Positions 11,674-22,624 of a stretch of DNA of 64,000 nucleotides are shown in pieces. Below the pieces are notes generated by a model that saw only the letters and a program-made list of their open reading frames with translations, was not told the origin of the DNA and made no database searches. Made by a program: the position numbers and the translations under genes. Source of the stretch: Symsagittifera roscoffensis (Eukaryota; Xenacoelomorpha; Acoela; Convolutidae); assembly GCF_963678635.1 (NCBI RefSeq), contig NC_087064.1, positions 58,724,338 through 58,788,337 on the forward strand, given 5' to 3'. Each line of letters starts with the position of its first letter. Within the stretch, counting starts at the first letter, position 1.

Positions 11674-12156
11674 AAGAGTAATGATTGTGGTGAAGTCTCT
11701 TATATTGCTTTAGTTGATTTTTTTTGTTTGTTTTTTCTTTAGGAAAAAGTCTTAAAATGCTCAAATAACTACAGATGTTCATTCATACATATTAATGCAT
11801 TTATGATTGCACTTGGGTATATATTTTGTTTTTTGATTTCAATTGAAATTCATCTGCTGAAGGTGACGGACATAGCGCTCTCCATATACGAACGTGAAAA
11901 TGGCGCAAAGTTCGTGAACAATTTGTAGTTTCGAAAGTGGATTTTGATTATTAGATTCCCAGCGGAATAAAAACTTTACCTATTAATCCAGTTTTCTCAA
12001 ATTGGGTTAATGTTTTCAAAAATGCGCCAATCATAAAATGATCTATAGAGTATTTAGTTTTTTGTTTGAAATTAGAAAGTTGAGATTTTTTAAACAAAGT
12101 GTTTTGTTTCAGTTTACCTACGTTCATTACTCTTTTCCAACTGTCAGTTAGCTATG
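11674..12156 (+). mobile_element. Helentron-like element, nearly full length (copy 3)
   Basis: Left end AAGAGTAATGATTGTGGTGA; right end CGTTCATTACTCTTTTCC followed by CCAACTGTCAGTTAGC and TATG. The AAGAGTAATGA/TCATTACTCTT arms are inverted repeats of each other. The body has the T-rich CAGG tract, the TTCATACATATTAATGCA block, CGAACGTGAAAATGGCGC and CCAGTTTTCTCAAATTGGG. No ORF. This is one of the best copies for defining the family. Confidence 0.8.
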
Positions 12157-12947
12157 TTTTCAAAAACCAGTCATTTTATTTTGTTTCATCGAGTTCCTAT
12201 TTTCTTCAAGTTTTTCTTTTCTATTTTTGAGTTCTATTTTTGAGTTCAATCTAATTACGAGAGTCGTAATAACAGGAAAAAAAACGAGATCGATTTCTAT
12301 TTTTTTGAAAGTGCGTTTCTACACCTGCTAGCTTGCGAGCGTAGTGTATTAGTACGAACCTTTTTTTAAAACCTAACTCGCATTTGAAAGTGCTCAGTTG
12401 ATGATAATAATCAGTTTGCTATAATCACGATCTGTAGTACTGGAAATTTGATGGCATCGGTTCTCTGCTTTTTGTGTGACTTGCGTTTCTAAATCGTTAA
12501 ATGTCCGCTGCTGAAGGGTTTGAGCGCGAGACACAAAATCTCTAATTTGCTGGATAAAATCCGACACGTAGAGCAAGTTTTTACTTTTTCGAGGCTCTTT
12601 TTTACATTTATTTTTTTCACTTTATAGAGCTACTTTTTGTAGTGTTCTCGCTAGTCTTTGCTAAGCGCAGCTTCGCCTCTGTCGATATTTTGGATTTCCC
12701 AGCAAAATAGAAAAATTACTTTCGGTCACTTTTTCTAGCTTGTGTTAACTTTAAGAAAAAAGTTTCGTTCATGAGCAGTTCTTAAACTTCAAGAAGCTTT
12801 AACCTGATTCAGTTTTTCGGAAGTTTTTATTTCGTTTGTCCAAGTTCTTTTATATTTTTTTTCAATGTTTTGTTGGCTATCTTTTACATTGAAACTAAGT
12901 AGTTACGCTCTTCATTGAAGAAAGCGGAAATGATTTGAAATTGTTGT

Positions 12948-13297
12948 CAAGAAAAAGTTTTCAAATGCTTTCATAACTACAGAAGTGTATTCATGCATAA
13001 TAATGCAAATTATTACATTTTTGGATCTTTTTAGTTAAATGTGCTATTTTTGAGTTCATTTAAAATTCATCCGCTAAAACTTGGGTATATTGCGCTCTCC
13101 AAATAAAAAAGCGGAAGTGGACCGACAAAACGTGAACGACTTTTAGCTGCCATCTTAAATTGTTCTTGAAATTCGGAGAGCTTTAATCTGATATATTTTT
13201 TCTTTGAAATTTGATAGTTGAAAAATTCAAATTTGCTATCAATTTTGTTTTCAATTTCTTTGTTCTTTTACACTTTTTCAACCTTCTGATGTCTATG
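12948..13297 (+). mobile_element. Helentron-like element, decayed (copy 4), abutting exon 4
   Basis: Internal blocks are recognisable (CATGCATAATAATGCAAAT, GCGCTCTCCAAATAAAAAAG, AACGTGAACGACTTTTAG). The right end is decayed to CACTTTTTCAACCTTCTGAT followed by GTCTATG. It stops 14 bases before the start of exon 4, so the acceptor's upstream region lies in or beside element-derived DNA. Confidence 0.5.
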
Positions 13298-13311
13298 TTT
13301 TTCCTCTGCAG

Positions 13312-13418
13312 CTGTTGAGAAGGAGGAAACTACTGGCAAACTGGCTCTGTCTCTTTTGGTCATGATGGGATTCAACGTCGGATTCGTTCTCATCGCTACA
13401 TTCCTCACTTGTTTCGAG
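13312..13418 (+). CDS. CLCN6: CLCN6 exon 4 (helix C)
   Basis: Acceptor CTCTGCAG, donor GTATCT, phase 1 in and phase 0 out. It encodes VEKEETTGKLALSLLVMMG and then the hydrophobic NVGFVLIATFLTCFE, aligning with human SVEECSQKGCLALSLLELLG. Confidence 0.93.
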
Positions 13419-14665
13419 GTATCTCGAATCGATCAAATTCAGCTAGATTTAAACAAAATTAAACTTATAATAACCGAAAACCGCAAGAAAAATCAGTTTG
13501 AAACATTTGCCGATCCTGATGAAAATAAAATTTCATTGCTAATGTGTCATCAAAAAATGTTTCCGGGTTAAATTTTTTCAAGTGTCTATGAACGTATCGA
13601 AGACAATGATACAGGAAGTGTTAATTTTAAAAAATAAATACGAGTCTAAAAATGTTGTAAGTGTCTGTGAACGTAGTTTAGACTCTTATATAAGTCCAGA
13701 TAAATTTTATCATTATCTAGTTGTTTGTTGAAACTCAGAAAATGATTTTTTTCTCAACAGTCAGCCAATTTTTTCGGTTTCTTGGCGTTCATTAAAATTT
13801 TACTAATTGTCTGGCTATGTTTATTTCTTGAGTTCAAAGGCGAGGCAACGCTTTAAACCCTTTTCGATACAAAAAATTAACACGGAAGCTAGCTGAAAAA
13901 AGTAGAAGTAGACGAAGTTCCCTTAGTGGAAAAAATAAAAAAAAAATATGTCAAAAAAACTAATTCTCTAATGCAACCAACTTTTTGATAAGTTTGTCTC
14001 AAGTGAAGTGCAAATTGAGGAAATCATGACGACCGTCAAAACTGCCATTTTTAAACTAGAGTTGAATCAAAGTTTATCAAGCGGCAATTAAGCAGAAAAT
14101 ACTTGGGGACACGACAATTGAGTCGAAAAAAGGACATTTTCAGCTATCAAAAGAAATGTTTGGAGCATTGTCCGAGTTTTGAAATTCGAAGCTTTCCGCC
14201 CCTTTCATAACATGAAAGCAAAGAAAAACTCTTTCAGACGTGTTATGAGGCAACAAAACCAATATATTACATACTGTAAGTATTTGAGCCAGAAAACCCT
14301 GAAAGGGAAAAATGAAAAAAAGCTAAGAGGAAATTCCACAAAAATTTTAGGTTTTTATTTAAAAGCTTACAGAATAAATCAAAACCAGTTTCATTCTTTC
14401 CAGTTTCACCAGAAAATTACTTTGATCAGAAAAAAAATTGACGTTTTCGACAATAAACTGATTAAGACAAGCAGGCAAGCGGCAGTCAGCCAACTCAGTT
14501 TTTACATGAAAAAAGTTTTCTATTCAAAAAGCAGCTCCGACCAGCTTGAGCGTTACCTACAGGTTGAAGAAACTGTCATTGGATTTGAGTCTTTTAGGAA
14601 ACACTTATTATTTCACATGCGAGTTTTTCTTAGGAAATTGTTTTACAAAAAAATAACAATTTAGC

Positions 14666-15021
14666 TATGGGCGGATCTAGGATTTTCTCGAGAGGGGGAG
14701 CGTAAATTTTGTCAACTTTTTTTAGGTCGACCAAATTGATTTTTCGAGCTTTCCAAAGCACTAAAAAGTCCCTGTTTTGGTTTAAAAAAAAACAGGCCAA
14801 AAAAGGCGTTTTTAGGCACTTTTTGGAAAATTTTGACAAAAAAAAATCGCGTTATATACTCAAAATTAGTATATATTGGTCCCGAAGGCGCCTTTAGAAA
14901 AATTTTAGGGTCCGTCACCCAAAATGGATATCTCAAAATAGTACAAACAGCAGACCCTTTGGGTCGGCAGGTGTTCGACCCACCACCCCCCCCCCCCCCC
15001 CGCACTAAACCCTTCCCTGCT
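14666..15021 (+). mobile_element. hAT-type MITE, diverged copy
   Basis: The left end resembles GGGCGGATCTAGGATT with CTCGAGAGGGGGAG. The right part has AAAATGGATATCTCAAAATA, then a 19-base C run and ACTAAACCCTTCCCTG. It matches the intact MITE at 55237-55526 in the opposite orientation. No target duplication is recognisable in this copy. Confidence 0.6.
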
Positions 15022-15543
15022 GAATTTAGCATTTCTTACAATATCCTTGCTATTCGCAGAAGTAATAACCATCCCTAAGTTGAGCTCTTTTTTCTTATCC
15101 ACCACTGGTTAATTTTTTACCAATAAAATTATTGCTTACATCGTCCAATCGGCCTGCAAACTTGCAATTCTAAGTAGGCGTTGAAAATGAAAAAGCATAA
15201 TTGATCTTCATGCTTAAACTTATAAAAAAAAAACACTTCGTTCACCACAAAATTGACGGACATGTGAAGCGAGGCGGAAGAGGAAGGACTCTTTTGGTAA
15301 AAAATTTTTTGTATGTAATAATTTTTTAAAAGCTTTTATTTCAATAAATGAATTTTCAAGAGTCATGAACTTAGTGAAATTGCTATGTTGTCTGTTTTGT
15401 CAAGGGAAATACAATTTATTTAAAAAACACGTTAGGTTAGAAAATTTAAAATCAGAAAACTAAAATTACATTCTTTTTATGCGTACACAAATTTTTGATA
15501 AATATAAAATTGTTTGAAATAGTATGGAAATTGTATGTTTCAG

Positions 15544-15670
15544 CCGTTCGCAGCTGGCTCTGGTATCCCAGAGGTGAAGTGCTACCTGAATGGAGTGAAG
15601 ATGCCCAACATCACCCGATTCAAGACTCTTCTCGTCAAAGCCATTGGCGTACTCTTCAGCGTGGCGGGAG
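15544..15670 (+). CDS. CLCN6: CLCN6 exon 5 (helix D-E, GSGIPE chloride filter)
   Basis: Acceptor TTTCAG, donor GTAAAC, phase 0 in and 1 out. It encodes [18 protein letters not shown], the conserved CLC selectivity-filter start (GSGIP), then [15 protein letters not shown] serine at the filter position is as in other ClC-6 and ClC-7 proteins. Confidence 0.97.
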
Positions 15671-15874
15671 GTAAACGCTCCTTTAATTTTAAAAAAGACT
15701 TTCTATAAAGGTGACTGGTAAATTCAAAATTTTTTCTGTGGAAACTTTTTTTTACTTAAGACTTAGTAATCATTTTAATCATTTTGTGTACTTGATGTAC
15801 ATGAAGAAATTGGTGTCTTAACCATTGGAGTGTCTTCCTGGTTAATTTTGACCTTGAAATTGGTTTGGTCTCAG

Positions 15875-16028
15875 GCATATTCGTGGGACGAGAGGGCCCC
15901 ATGATCCACAGTGGGGCTGTGATTGCGGCAGGGATCCCTCAGTTCATGCTGCCCCAGGAGTGCTACGAGAAGAGCAAGAGGTGTGCCAAGTGCAAAAACA
16001 AGGGATACAGATACTACCGCTCCGACAG
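15875..16028 (+). CDS. CLCN6: CLCN6 exon 6 (helix F gating glutamate, Cys-rich loop)
   Basis: Acceptor CTCAG, donor GTGAGC, phase 1 in and 2 out. It encodes GIFVGREGPMIHSGAV; Glu175 of the model is the gating glutamate. Human ClC-6 has GKEGP, and K to R is common in the family. The following cytosolic loop (ECYEKSKRCAKCKNKGYRYY) is about 9 residues longer than in human ClC-6 and has Cys at 198, 205 and 208, which human lacks. Confidence 0.96.
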
Positions 16029-16259
16029 GTGAGCAGAACTTGAAATACTCACATTCAGATAAGTTATTCACCAGGCTTGTTAGAGTAGCCGATCGGTGGC
16101 TAATTTTCATACAAATACAAAAAACTGATTAGTGTGATTGTGCATGCTAATATTTTAACATAAAGCTACTAACTTCAATAAAAAATTTTCAGGGCTTTAT
16201 CTCAGTCAAATTGTTTACCAGCCAAGTTTTAAGTTTTTAACAAGCTCTGTTTTGTTTAG

Positions 16260-16306
16260 ACTAAAGAGAGACTTCGTGTCTGCTGGAGCTGCTGCTGGTG
16301 TTGCAA
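16260..16306 (+). CDS. CLCN6: CLCN6 exon 7 (short exon, FVSAGAAAGV)
   Basis: Acceptor TGTTTAG, donor AGTAAT (exon ends in A, intron starts GTAATT). It has only 47 bases, phase 2 in and 1 out. It encodes LKRDFVSAGAAAGVA, identical in type to human DKRDFVSAGAAAGVA. Confidence 0.93.
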
Positions 16307-17819
16307 GTAATTAATTTAGCTATTTCGATCAAAAGTCAAAAGTGATGTCTTTTGGAAAATAAAAATCTCAATGACGTTTTTTCTCCCAATTTTTTTTTAT
16401 AGCCAGGCGTGTTTTGTTGTTCCGACCATTGAAAATTGGAAGGATTTTTGTACTAGGTTTAGTAAACTTTTTATTTGTTTTTCACGCAAATTTAGGTACG
16501 ACAAAAAATCATTTTTTTGGGTTGAGTGATACATCGAACTAAAGCATTTTCAGTCGTAATTTGAACCAAAATAAAAATTTTCCAAAAACTTTTCCAGCCT
16601 TTCCCAATACCTAGTTAAACCGTTTGTAATGGCGTTTTTGGGGAAGCACCCAAAACTGCAGCATTAAGGTGCGAGAACCATATCCAAATCGCGGTTTGTC
16701 AAAAAACAAAGTGAAACTTGAAAATTTCCACTTCTTCACCGGGTTCAAAGTACATATTTTTTGGAAAAAGAACCGTACTCTAGGGATGTCGACTCCTTGC
16801 TGCCCTTTATCGTTCCCTTCTATACAGAAACCTAGAAATAGTGGAAGACAGAAGTTTAGAGACAAAATGCGCATAAAAAACACAGCAAAAATTTTTTTCG
16901 TACACAGAACTCTACAGCCCTCTTTGATCTAGCTGCCTGAAAAATTTTAAAGCCTTCATTACAGCCCTCGTACCTGATGAAAACAGTATTGTCTTTTGTG
17001 ACGTAAATACACAATCCCCTCTTTGGTACTCTAATTTCACTGAGAATCAAAAAGGGATCAGACTCTGAGCCAAAAGAATTGAATGTACTTTTAACCCACT
17101 AAATGGCCTTCGTCAAATTTGGTCGCCAAATGATAGTACCATGGCAGCTTTTTCCCGTGCCCGTGCCTTGCCCTTTATTTTGCTAAATTTTCTGTGGCAA
17201 ACACTTTCAAAGCTAGGCTCAGATATCTCCGGTTTTTGATTATCCTCTCAACTTCGCAAGAGATACCGTTTGTTTCCAGCAAAGTTTTTACTTATTTTAC
17301 CAGAGCAGACTGGGAAATTTTAACCAAAAGAAATTATTTGTTATAGAGGCTGAAACATAGAAGCCATTGCAAAATTATGTAATTGCTGCAAAACGGGCTT
17401 CTTATGAAACAATACTTGCTGCAGCACGTCACCAAATTCCAAGCGGCCGACATCAATTATTTGTTCCTCATTGAAAAACCAGAAAAAATTGTGCAGAAAC
17501 GAGATGAGAATTGACTTTTCGTAGCTATCCGAACTTAATATACAAAGATTTTCAGACCAAACTTTCTAAAGACAATGAAAAAAATGGAGAGAGTTCATCC
17601 AGAATTTCAATAATCAGAAGTGACAAGGCTCAAAAAGCAACCGAAAAAAAACTCAAACTTAGCCCCGAGCAAAGGCTCATTAGATTTTTCCTTTGGAAAC
17701 TCAGAACAAAATCAAAGCGAGAAAACCCTCAAAAGCATTAGAACTTACTGGTTTCTGTACGATTCATCTTAACCATGTCGGACCATGATCATTATAGTTT
17801 TTATCTAATTAGTTTATTT

Positions 17820-19030
17820 TTTTTTGCTTTAGACAAAATTCCTCAAAGTTGGAAAAACTCTAAATTGGTATACTTGCCGACAAACCAACAAGTATCTCAA
17901 ATCCTCAGACTCGTACGGCGAGTGCGAATTTGATACCCAGCACAAAGGTTTTGCTTTTTAATCCATCCCACCCTTACCAAGATCTCACCAAATTTGATCA
18001 ACAACATTGGTGGAGCCCGATGCATTCAACCACCACAGCACTTTCAACTGTTATCTTTTTTGTCAACAAAGGCTCCAGAAAAAGACAGTCCCGGTCAAAC
18101 TTATCTTATCGAAACTTTAGAGGATGTTCAGCCATTGCAGCTTCTGATCTAATTCATTACACTTGTGTACCAAAAGACTTATTAAGTGGTTTTCAAACTA
18201 CGCGAGTGGGCGTCAATCAAAAACTGTTTTGAGGGATGCTTTGTCAAAAATTAGGGTTGTTCGCACAGGCGTCTCCGAAAACTCAGTCTCTCCCAAATTT
18301 TTTTTTTTGAATTTTTACGTTTATGACGCTCCACCATCCCCGGATGAATTGCAACAGTCATACTCAGTCGACTTCTACCGTTTTGTCCACTTCAACAGTA
18401 TTTCAACTGGCCCTAGAAAAGCATCCCAAACCAAATTTTGTCTTCTTGAATCCGTCCCTAAATTTTGCTGAATATTGTAAGAACATCTGCAAAAGCTACG
18501 CGCAAGATATTGATCTTGAAGGTTTGCTCCCGGGTTTCTTGGGGAATGTCCAAAAACACTTTACTGATTACTTTTAAAGCTTTGGTAGCCCCAATTTTAG
18601 ACTATGCGAGCCCGACTTGATCCCACCATGTCAGTAAAAAAAATTAAGCAACCTACAAAGAACTCAAAAAAGTGCTGCCCGCGTTATAACAAGATGTACT
18701 AATTGAGCGCCTTGAAAACTTTAAAATCAGAATGTTAACTTTTAAATGCGGACCCCCGCCATCATCTACTGGCGTAGCATTTAGTTTTTCTAGGAATCTT
18801 CGTGATTCGCTGCTTGAGTTAATTGTCCCCGAAATAGATACTATCCTATCCGAACACGCTTTTATTTTGAAAAACTTCACATTGCTTCAGATGAAAATAC
18901 GTACATATATAGTTAGGCAGGCCAAATTAGATGCACTGCCTCAGAAAGTTCTGCCACTCAGACTACCTGAATTTTCCGCCGTCAAAAAATATCTCACTCG
19001 GTCCACTAGGAGAGCCTATCCCAGTTGAGA
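17820..19030 (+). mobile_element. Decayed LINE, reverse transcriptase region
   Basis: Frame-shifted pieces in order: IPQSWKNSKLVYLP (about 17840), QHWWSPMHSTTTALSTV where functional copies read QHGFRP (about 18000), IKWFSNYASGRQSKTVL (about 18190), a TGV then SPKFFFLNFYVYDAPPSP segment (about 18270-18340) and a C-terminal LQRTQKSAARVITRCT piece (about 18655). Many stops and frameshifts make it nonfunctional. It is the same general family as the - strand copy at 5560-7030. Its 5' boundary is not clear and may reach about 17050. Confidence 0.8.
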
Positions 19031-19102
19031 TCTGGGTACGGCCCTTCATCAGTAACTGAAATCAATTGGCCCCAACGTTCCCCAAAGTTTTCAGTGTCTG
19101 GG

Positions 19103-19285
19103 CAGGGGCACATCTAGGATGTTCTCGAGGGTGAACAGGGGGTGTATCGGCGGATTTTCAATAAAAAGTCGAACTTTTTGTCTGTCAAATTGATTATCTG
19201 AGCTCTTCCAAATCATTACAAAGACCGTATTTTGACACAACGCCGCTCGCACATTTTTGAAAAAACAGGCCAATTTCAGTCAGCC
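19103..19285 (+). mobile_element. hAT-type MITE fragment
   Basis: It begins CAGGGGCACATCTAGGATG, then CTCGAGGG, related to the terminal repeat of the intact MITE at 55237-55526. The other end is not recognisable. Confidence 0.45.
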
Positions 19286-19390
19286 AAAAATAGATAAAAT
19301 TATCATAAAAGTGCTTCATGTGAGGCTTGGTTTGAGCATGCGTCTCCTCGGATCTAAAAAGAACAACAGTAAACATGATGGCAATTTCAG

Positions 19391-19476
19391 CTGCATTTGG
19401 TGCCCCAATTGGAGGAGTCTTGTTCAGTCTAGAGGAAGGATCTTCTTTTTGGAACCAAGCTCTCACCTGGAAATCA
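19391..19476 (+). CDS. CLCN6: CLCN6 exon 8 (helix H, proton glutamate)
   Basis: Acceptor TTTCAG, donor GTGAGT, phase 1 in and 0 out. It encodes [20 protein letters not shown] and NQALTWKS. The second Glu of SLEE (model residue 251) corresponds to the proton glutamate of CLC exchangers, which supports exchange rather than channel activity. Confidence 0.97.
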
Positions 19477-19808
19477 GTGAGTGCGTTTTGACTCATCAAA
19501 TCTTAAACTATATTTCACAATAATGGTGTAATACTGTTTTGATAAGTTTGAAGAATTTCATCTTTAATCAGTCTTTCTCGATGACGTTGCCTTATTGCCT
19601 TTTTCCAACCATTTCACAAAGTGAAACAAAACTATGGTGTACGGTGTTTTTTCAGTTAATTTTGACCTGAAAAAAAGCTTGCAGATCTATCAACTTAGAG
19701 CACTTGCAGCCGGCCGTGATTTGGATTCTATAAAAAAAGTTTAAGAACTTATCTCATTCTCGAGAAAAACTGGTCTGAATGCTTTCGTTTTTCAGAAAAA
19801 TTTGACTA

Positions 19809-20169
19809 TTAAGTTTCGATAAACGTCGTGAAGTCTCTTATATAAGAAGTTTTCAGGAAATAACTTGAAATTCGTTCAGACTCAAATTTGATTTTTTGCG
19901 GTTTTTTTTTTTGATTTTTTTAAGTTCAGTTCATTTCCTTTGTTACCAAGAAGGCAAACTCCAAGAAGTTTTAAAAAGAAGACAAAAAGTGTAAAAATGA
20001 CAGCAAACGAGATCGCACTCGTTTTGTTTTTGAAAGTCAAAGAGCTTTAACCTGTATAACTTTTTCTTCAAAAAATTCTTAAGAAAGTTGAAAAAATAAT
20101 CAACATTTTTCGATCATTTTTTTGGATTTCTTGTTCTTTTAAAATTTTTTGAATCTTCTGTTGGCTACG
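19809..20169 (+). mobile_element. Helentron-like element, decayed (copy 5)
   Basis: Left end with AAACGTCGTGAAGTCTCTTA followed by CAGG; right end TTGAATCTTCTGTTGGCTACG. The middle is shortened. A further right-end trace (TTTTTCCAACTGTTGTCTG) follows at about 20282-20300. Confidence 0.5.
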
Positions 20170-20402
20170 TTTTTAATTCAAATAAAACAGAAAAGCGAAA
20201 CAAATTGTAAGAGTGGATGAATGTATTGAAAAAAGTTAGTGGCAAAAAAAATAGTTCTAGCGTTCTTTGCGTTCTTTAACTTTTTCCAACTGTTGTCTGT
20301 TTTTTAATATTTTTCAATTTTTTTATTTTTGAATTTTCTCTGCTATCATTGTGGTTGAAACATGTTCTACATGCACAGCAACTGGCTTTCCTTGTGTTTC
20401 AG

Positions 20403-20516
20403 CTTGCATGTGCGATGACAGCCACTGCGTCCCTCAACTTCTTCCTGTCTGGTATCGACCATGGTAACTGGGAATCCTTCGACAACCCCGGTCTCCTCAA
20501 CTTCGGCGCATTCAAC
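20403..20516 (+). CDS. CLCN6: CLCN6 exon 9
   Basis: Acceptor TTTCAG, donor GTCAGT, 38 codons, phase 0. It encodes LACAMTATASLNFFLSGI and NPGLLNFGAFN, aligning with human ATFTLNFFRSGI and LPGLLNFGEF. Confidence 0.95.
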
Positions 20517-20677
20517 GTCAGTCATCTATCAACCATTTAAGACCTCAATAATTCCCCATTATCGATTATGAAAAACATCAAGCTTAGCAGCAATTGGATG
20601 ATTTTTGAATTTTGAGGCTCATATCTCATATACTCTCTCTTTTTGTTCCTTCTGTTTTTCGTTCGATATTTTGAAAA

Positions 20678-20717
20678 ACGAAGTGAATTACTCTATTTCA
20701 TTAGTAATTCACTTCGT
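20678..20717. repeat. Perfect 15 bp hairpin
   Basis: ACGAAGTGAATTACT (20678-20692), a 10-base spacer, then its exact reverse complement (20703-20717). It lies in intron 9 between repeat copies. Confidence 0.9.
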
Positions 20718-20783
20718 GTCTTTTTAGTTAGCATCATCTTTTCTTTTCAAATTTTTTTGTTTCTTTTTTTCTTCTGAAATGTT

Positions 20784-21000
20784 TAAGTGTCAATGAACGC
20801 AGTGAAGGCTTTTATATACTCGGCGATGATTTTTTTTGTTCAGGACAAAGTCCTAAAATTGGATTACGCTAAAATTGATTTTCTTGCGGTTCGAGTTTTG
20901 AGTTTTAAAAGTTCAATTCATTTTCATTTGAGAAAAGAAAGGCAAACTACGCTCTCCTAAAACGAAAATGGACATGGTGCAAAAACCTGAATGATTTATA
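20784..21000 (+). mobile_element. Helentron-like element, 5' fragment (copy 6)
   Basis: TTAAGTGTCAATGAACGCAG, TGAAGGCTTTTATATA, a T-rich tract with CAGGACAAAG, then GCGCTCTCC-like sequence (ACGCTCTCC). It lacks a right hairpin and is followed directly by another copy. Confidence 0.55.
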
Positions 21001-21015
21001 TATTCAAAAGTAGAT

Positions 21016-21440
21016 TTAAGAGTCGGAGAACGTAGCAAAGAGTTTCATATAGATATGTTTTTTTCAGGAAAATTCTTTAATTTTGCTTAGGCTCAAATTA
21101 ACTTTTTGCGGTTTGACTAAAGTCTCCACTATCAAAATAGTCTCCACTATCAAACAGTAAAAGTGTAAAGGTCACGAAAAAGGTGATTGATTTCTAGCTT
21201 CGAAAGTAAGAATTAAGTTTTCAGACTTCGCAGCGGCTTAATTTCATTTCATTTTTTGTTAGAAGTAGAGTAAGTAGAGTAGCACCAAAAAAAATTATCT
21301 ATTGATCCAGCTTTCTCAAATTGGGTTAATTTTTTCAAAAAAGCACCAATCAGAAATTGTTTGTTAAATTCAAAAAATTTGATCGCTTTTGTTTTTTCTG
21401 TTAAACTTATAAGATTTTTTTCAAAGTGTGTTCCCAACCA
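21016..21440 (+). mobile_element. Helentron-like element, partial (copy 7)
   Basis: It starts TTAAGAGTCGGAGAACGTAG, continues with CAGGAAAATTC, GCGAAAGTAAG-type and CTCAAATTGGGTTAATT blocks, and loses the hairpin end. Confidence 0.5.
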
Positions 21441-21523
21441 AATAAATGTTTACCAATCCAGTTTTCTTCAATTTGGCTATCAAATTTTCATAAAACTTAA
21501 GAAACACAACGCGATTAAATTTC

Positions 21524-22055
21524 TTAAGATTAATGAACGTAGTGAAGACTCTTAAAATGATCTTGATGTTTCTTTTTGGTGTTTTTCAGGCAAAAATTTT
21601 AAATTGCTCTAAAAACTAGAGATGTGCATTCATATTTATTAAATCATATATGAATTTACTTAGGCATATTTGTGCTTTTTGTGTTCATTTCAATTTTATC
21701 TGTTTAAATTTAGCTAATTAACTTTCTCCAAATACGAACGTAGAAATGGCGCGAAAAAACGTGAACGACTTATAGCTTCGAAGTGCAATTTATTTTTAGT
21801 ACACTGAGTACAATCTATATTTTAGATTTCCAAGCGAGTAAAAGTTTTAGCTATAAATCCAGTTTTCTCAAATTGAGTGAATGTTATGAAAAAAGTGTGA
21901 ATCACATATTTTTCTTCACTTTCGAGAAGGGTTGAACCCATATACTTTTTTTCTTGAAAATTTGAAAGCTGAAATGTTTTTTTTTTTTTTTAAAAATCAG
22001 TATTTTTTCAGTTTCCATGCGTTCATTACTCTTTTCCAACTGTCGGTTGGCTATG
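21524..22055 (+). mobile_element. Helentron-like element, nearly full length (copy 8)
   Basis: Left end TTAAGATTAATGAACGTAGT; right end GCGTTCATTACTCTTTTCC then the hairpin CCAACTGTCGGTTGG and CTATG. The internal block GAAATGGCGCGAAAAAACGT is well preserved. It ends 31 bases before exon 10. Confidence 0.8.
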
Positions 22056-22086
22056 TTTGAATAACTCGCCACGTTATTAATTATAG

Positions 22087-22341
22087 TGCACAGATGACAA
22101 CAACAGAGACTGTACTCTTTGGCAAGTCCAGGACCTTTTTATCTTTGTCCTCATGGGCATGATGGGGGGTCTTTTGGGCGCCATCTTCAACCAGCTTAAC
22201 TACTATCTCACTCGCTGGAGGATCCTCCATGTCATCCCTAAGGGCAAGTTCTTTAGAGCTCTGGAGTCTGTTCTGGTGGCGGCCGTTACTACACTCCTAA
22301 CATTCACGGCATCCATGACATTGGGAACATGTGTGTACGAT
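22087..22341 (+). CDS. CLCN6: CLCN6 exon 10 (helices I-K region)
   Basis: Acceptor AATTATAG, donor GTAAGT, 85 codons (the longest exon), phase 0. It encodes LWQVQDLFIFVLMGMMGGLL and GAIFNQLN, then ALESVLVAAVTTLLTFTAS, aligning with human FFVVMGVIGGLLGATFNCLN and LESLLVSLVTTVVVFVAS. Confidence 0.96.
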
Positions 22342-22504
22342 GTAAGTGTTCATCGTTTTAATTACACAAGCAATGCTTGTGTTATAGTAAGAACTATCTT
22401 TTTTTTCCACCCTAGTCGCAAATATTGTTGCGACAAAATGTGTTCATTTTGATCATTAACCAGCTATCAAGTATAGCCAATGCTAAGGATATTAACGCAG
22501 ACTA

Positions 22505-22560
22505 TTAAGAGTAAAGACTCTCATATAGAAGACTCTCATATAGGTCTTGCTGTATGGGAT
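22505..22560 (+). mobile_element. Helentron-like element, 5' end fragment (copy 9)
   Basis: TTAAGAGTAAAGACTCTCAT, with the ACTCTCATATAG piece duplicated, then GGTCTTGCTG. It is truncated by the following repeat array. Confidence 0.5.
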
Positions 22561-22624
22561 CGGGGTTTTTTTCAAAATTTTTTTTTGAGACGCTTTGGAA
22601 AGTTTTCGTTTATCTTAAACAGAT

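Noticed and set aside
14179-14664. 161-codon open frame, basic protein
   Set aside because: It is in intron 4, AT-rich codons, no recognisable motif and no splice or neighbour support. It could be a decayed transposon frame, but I cannot support a gene.
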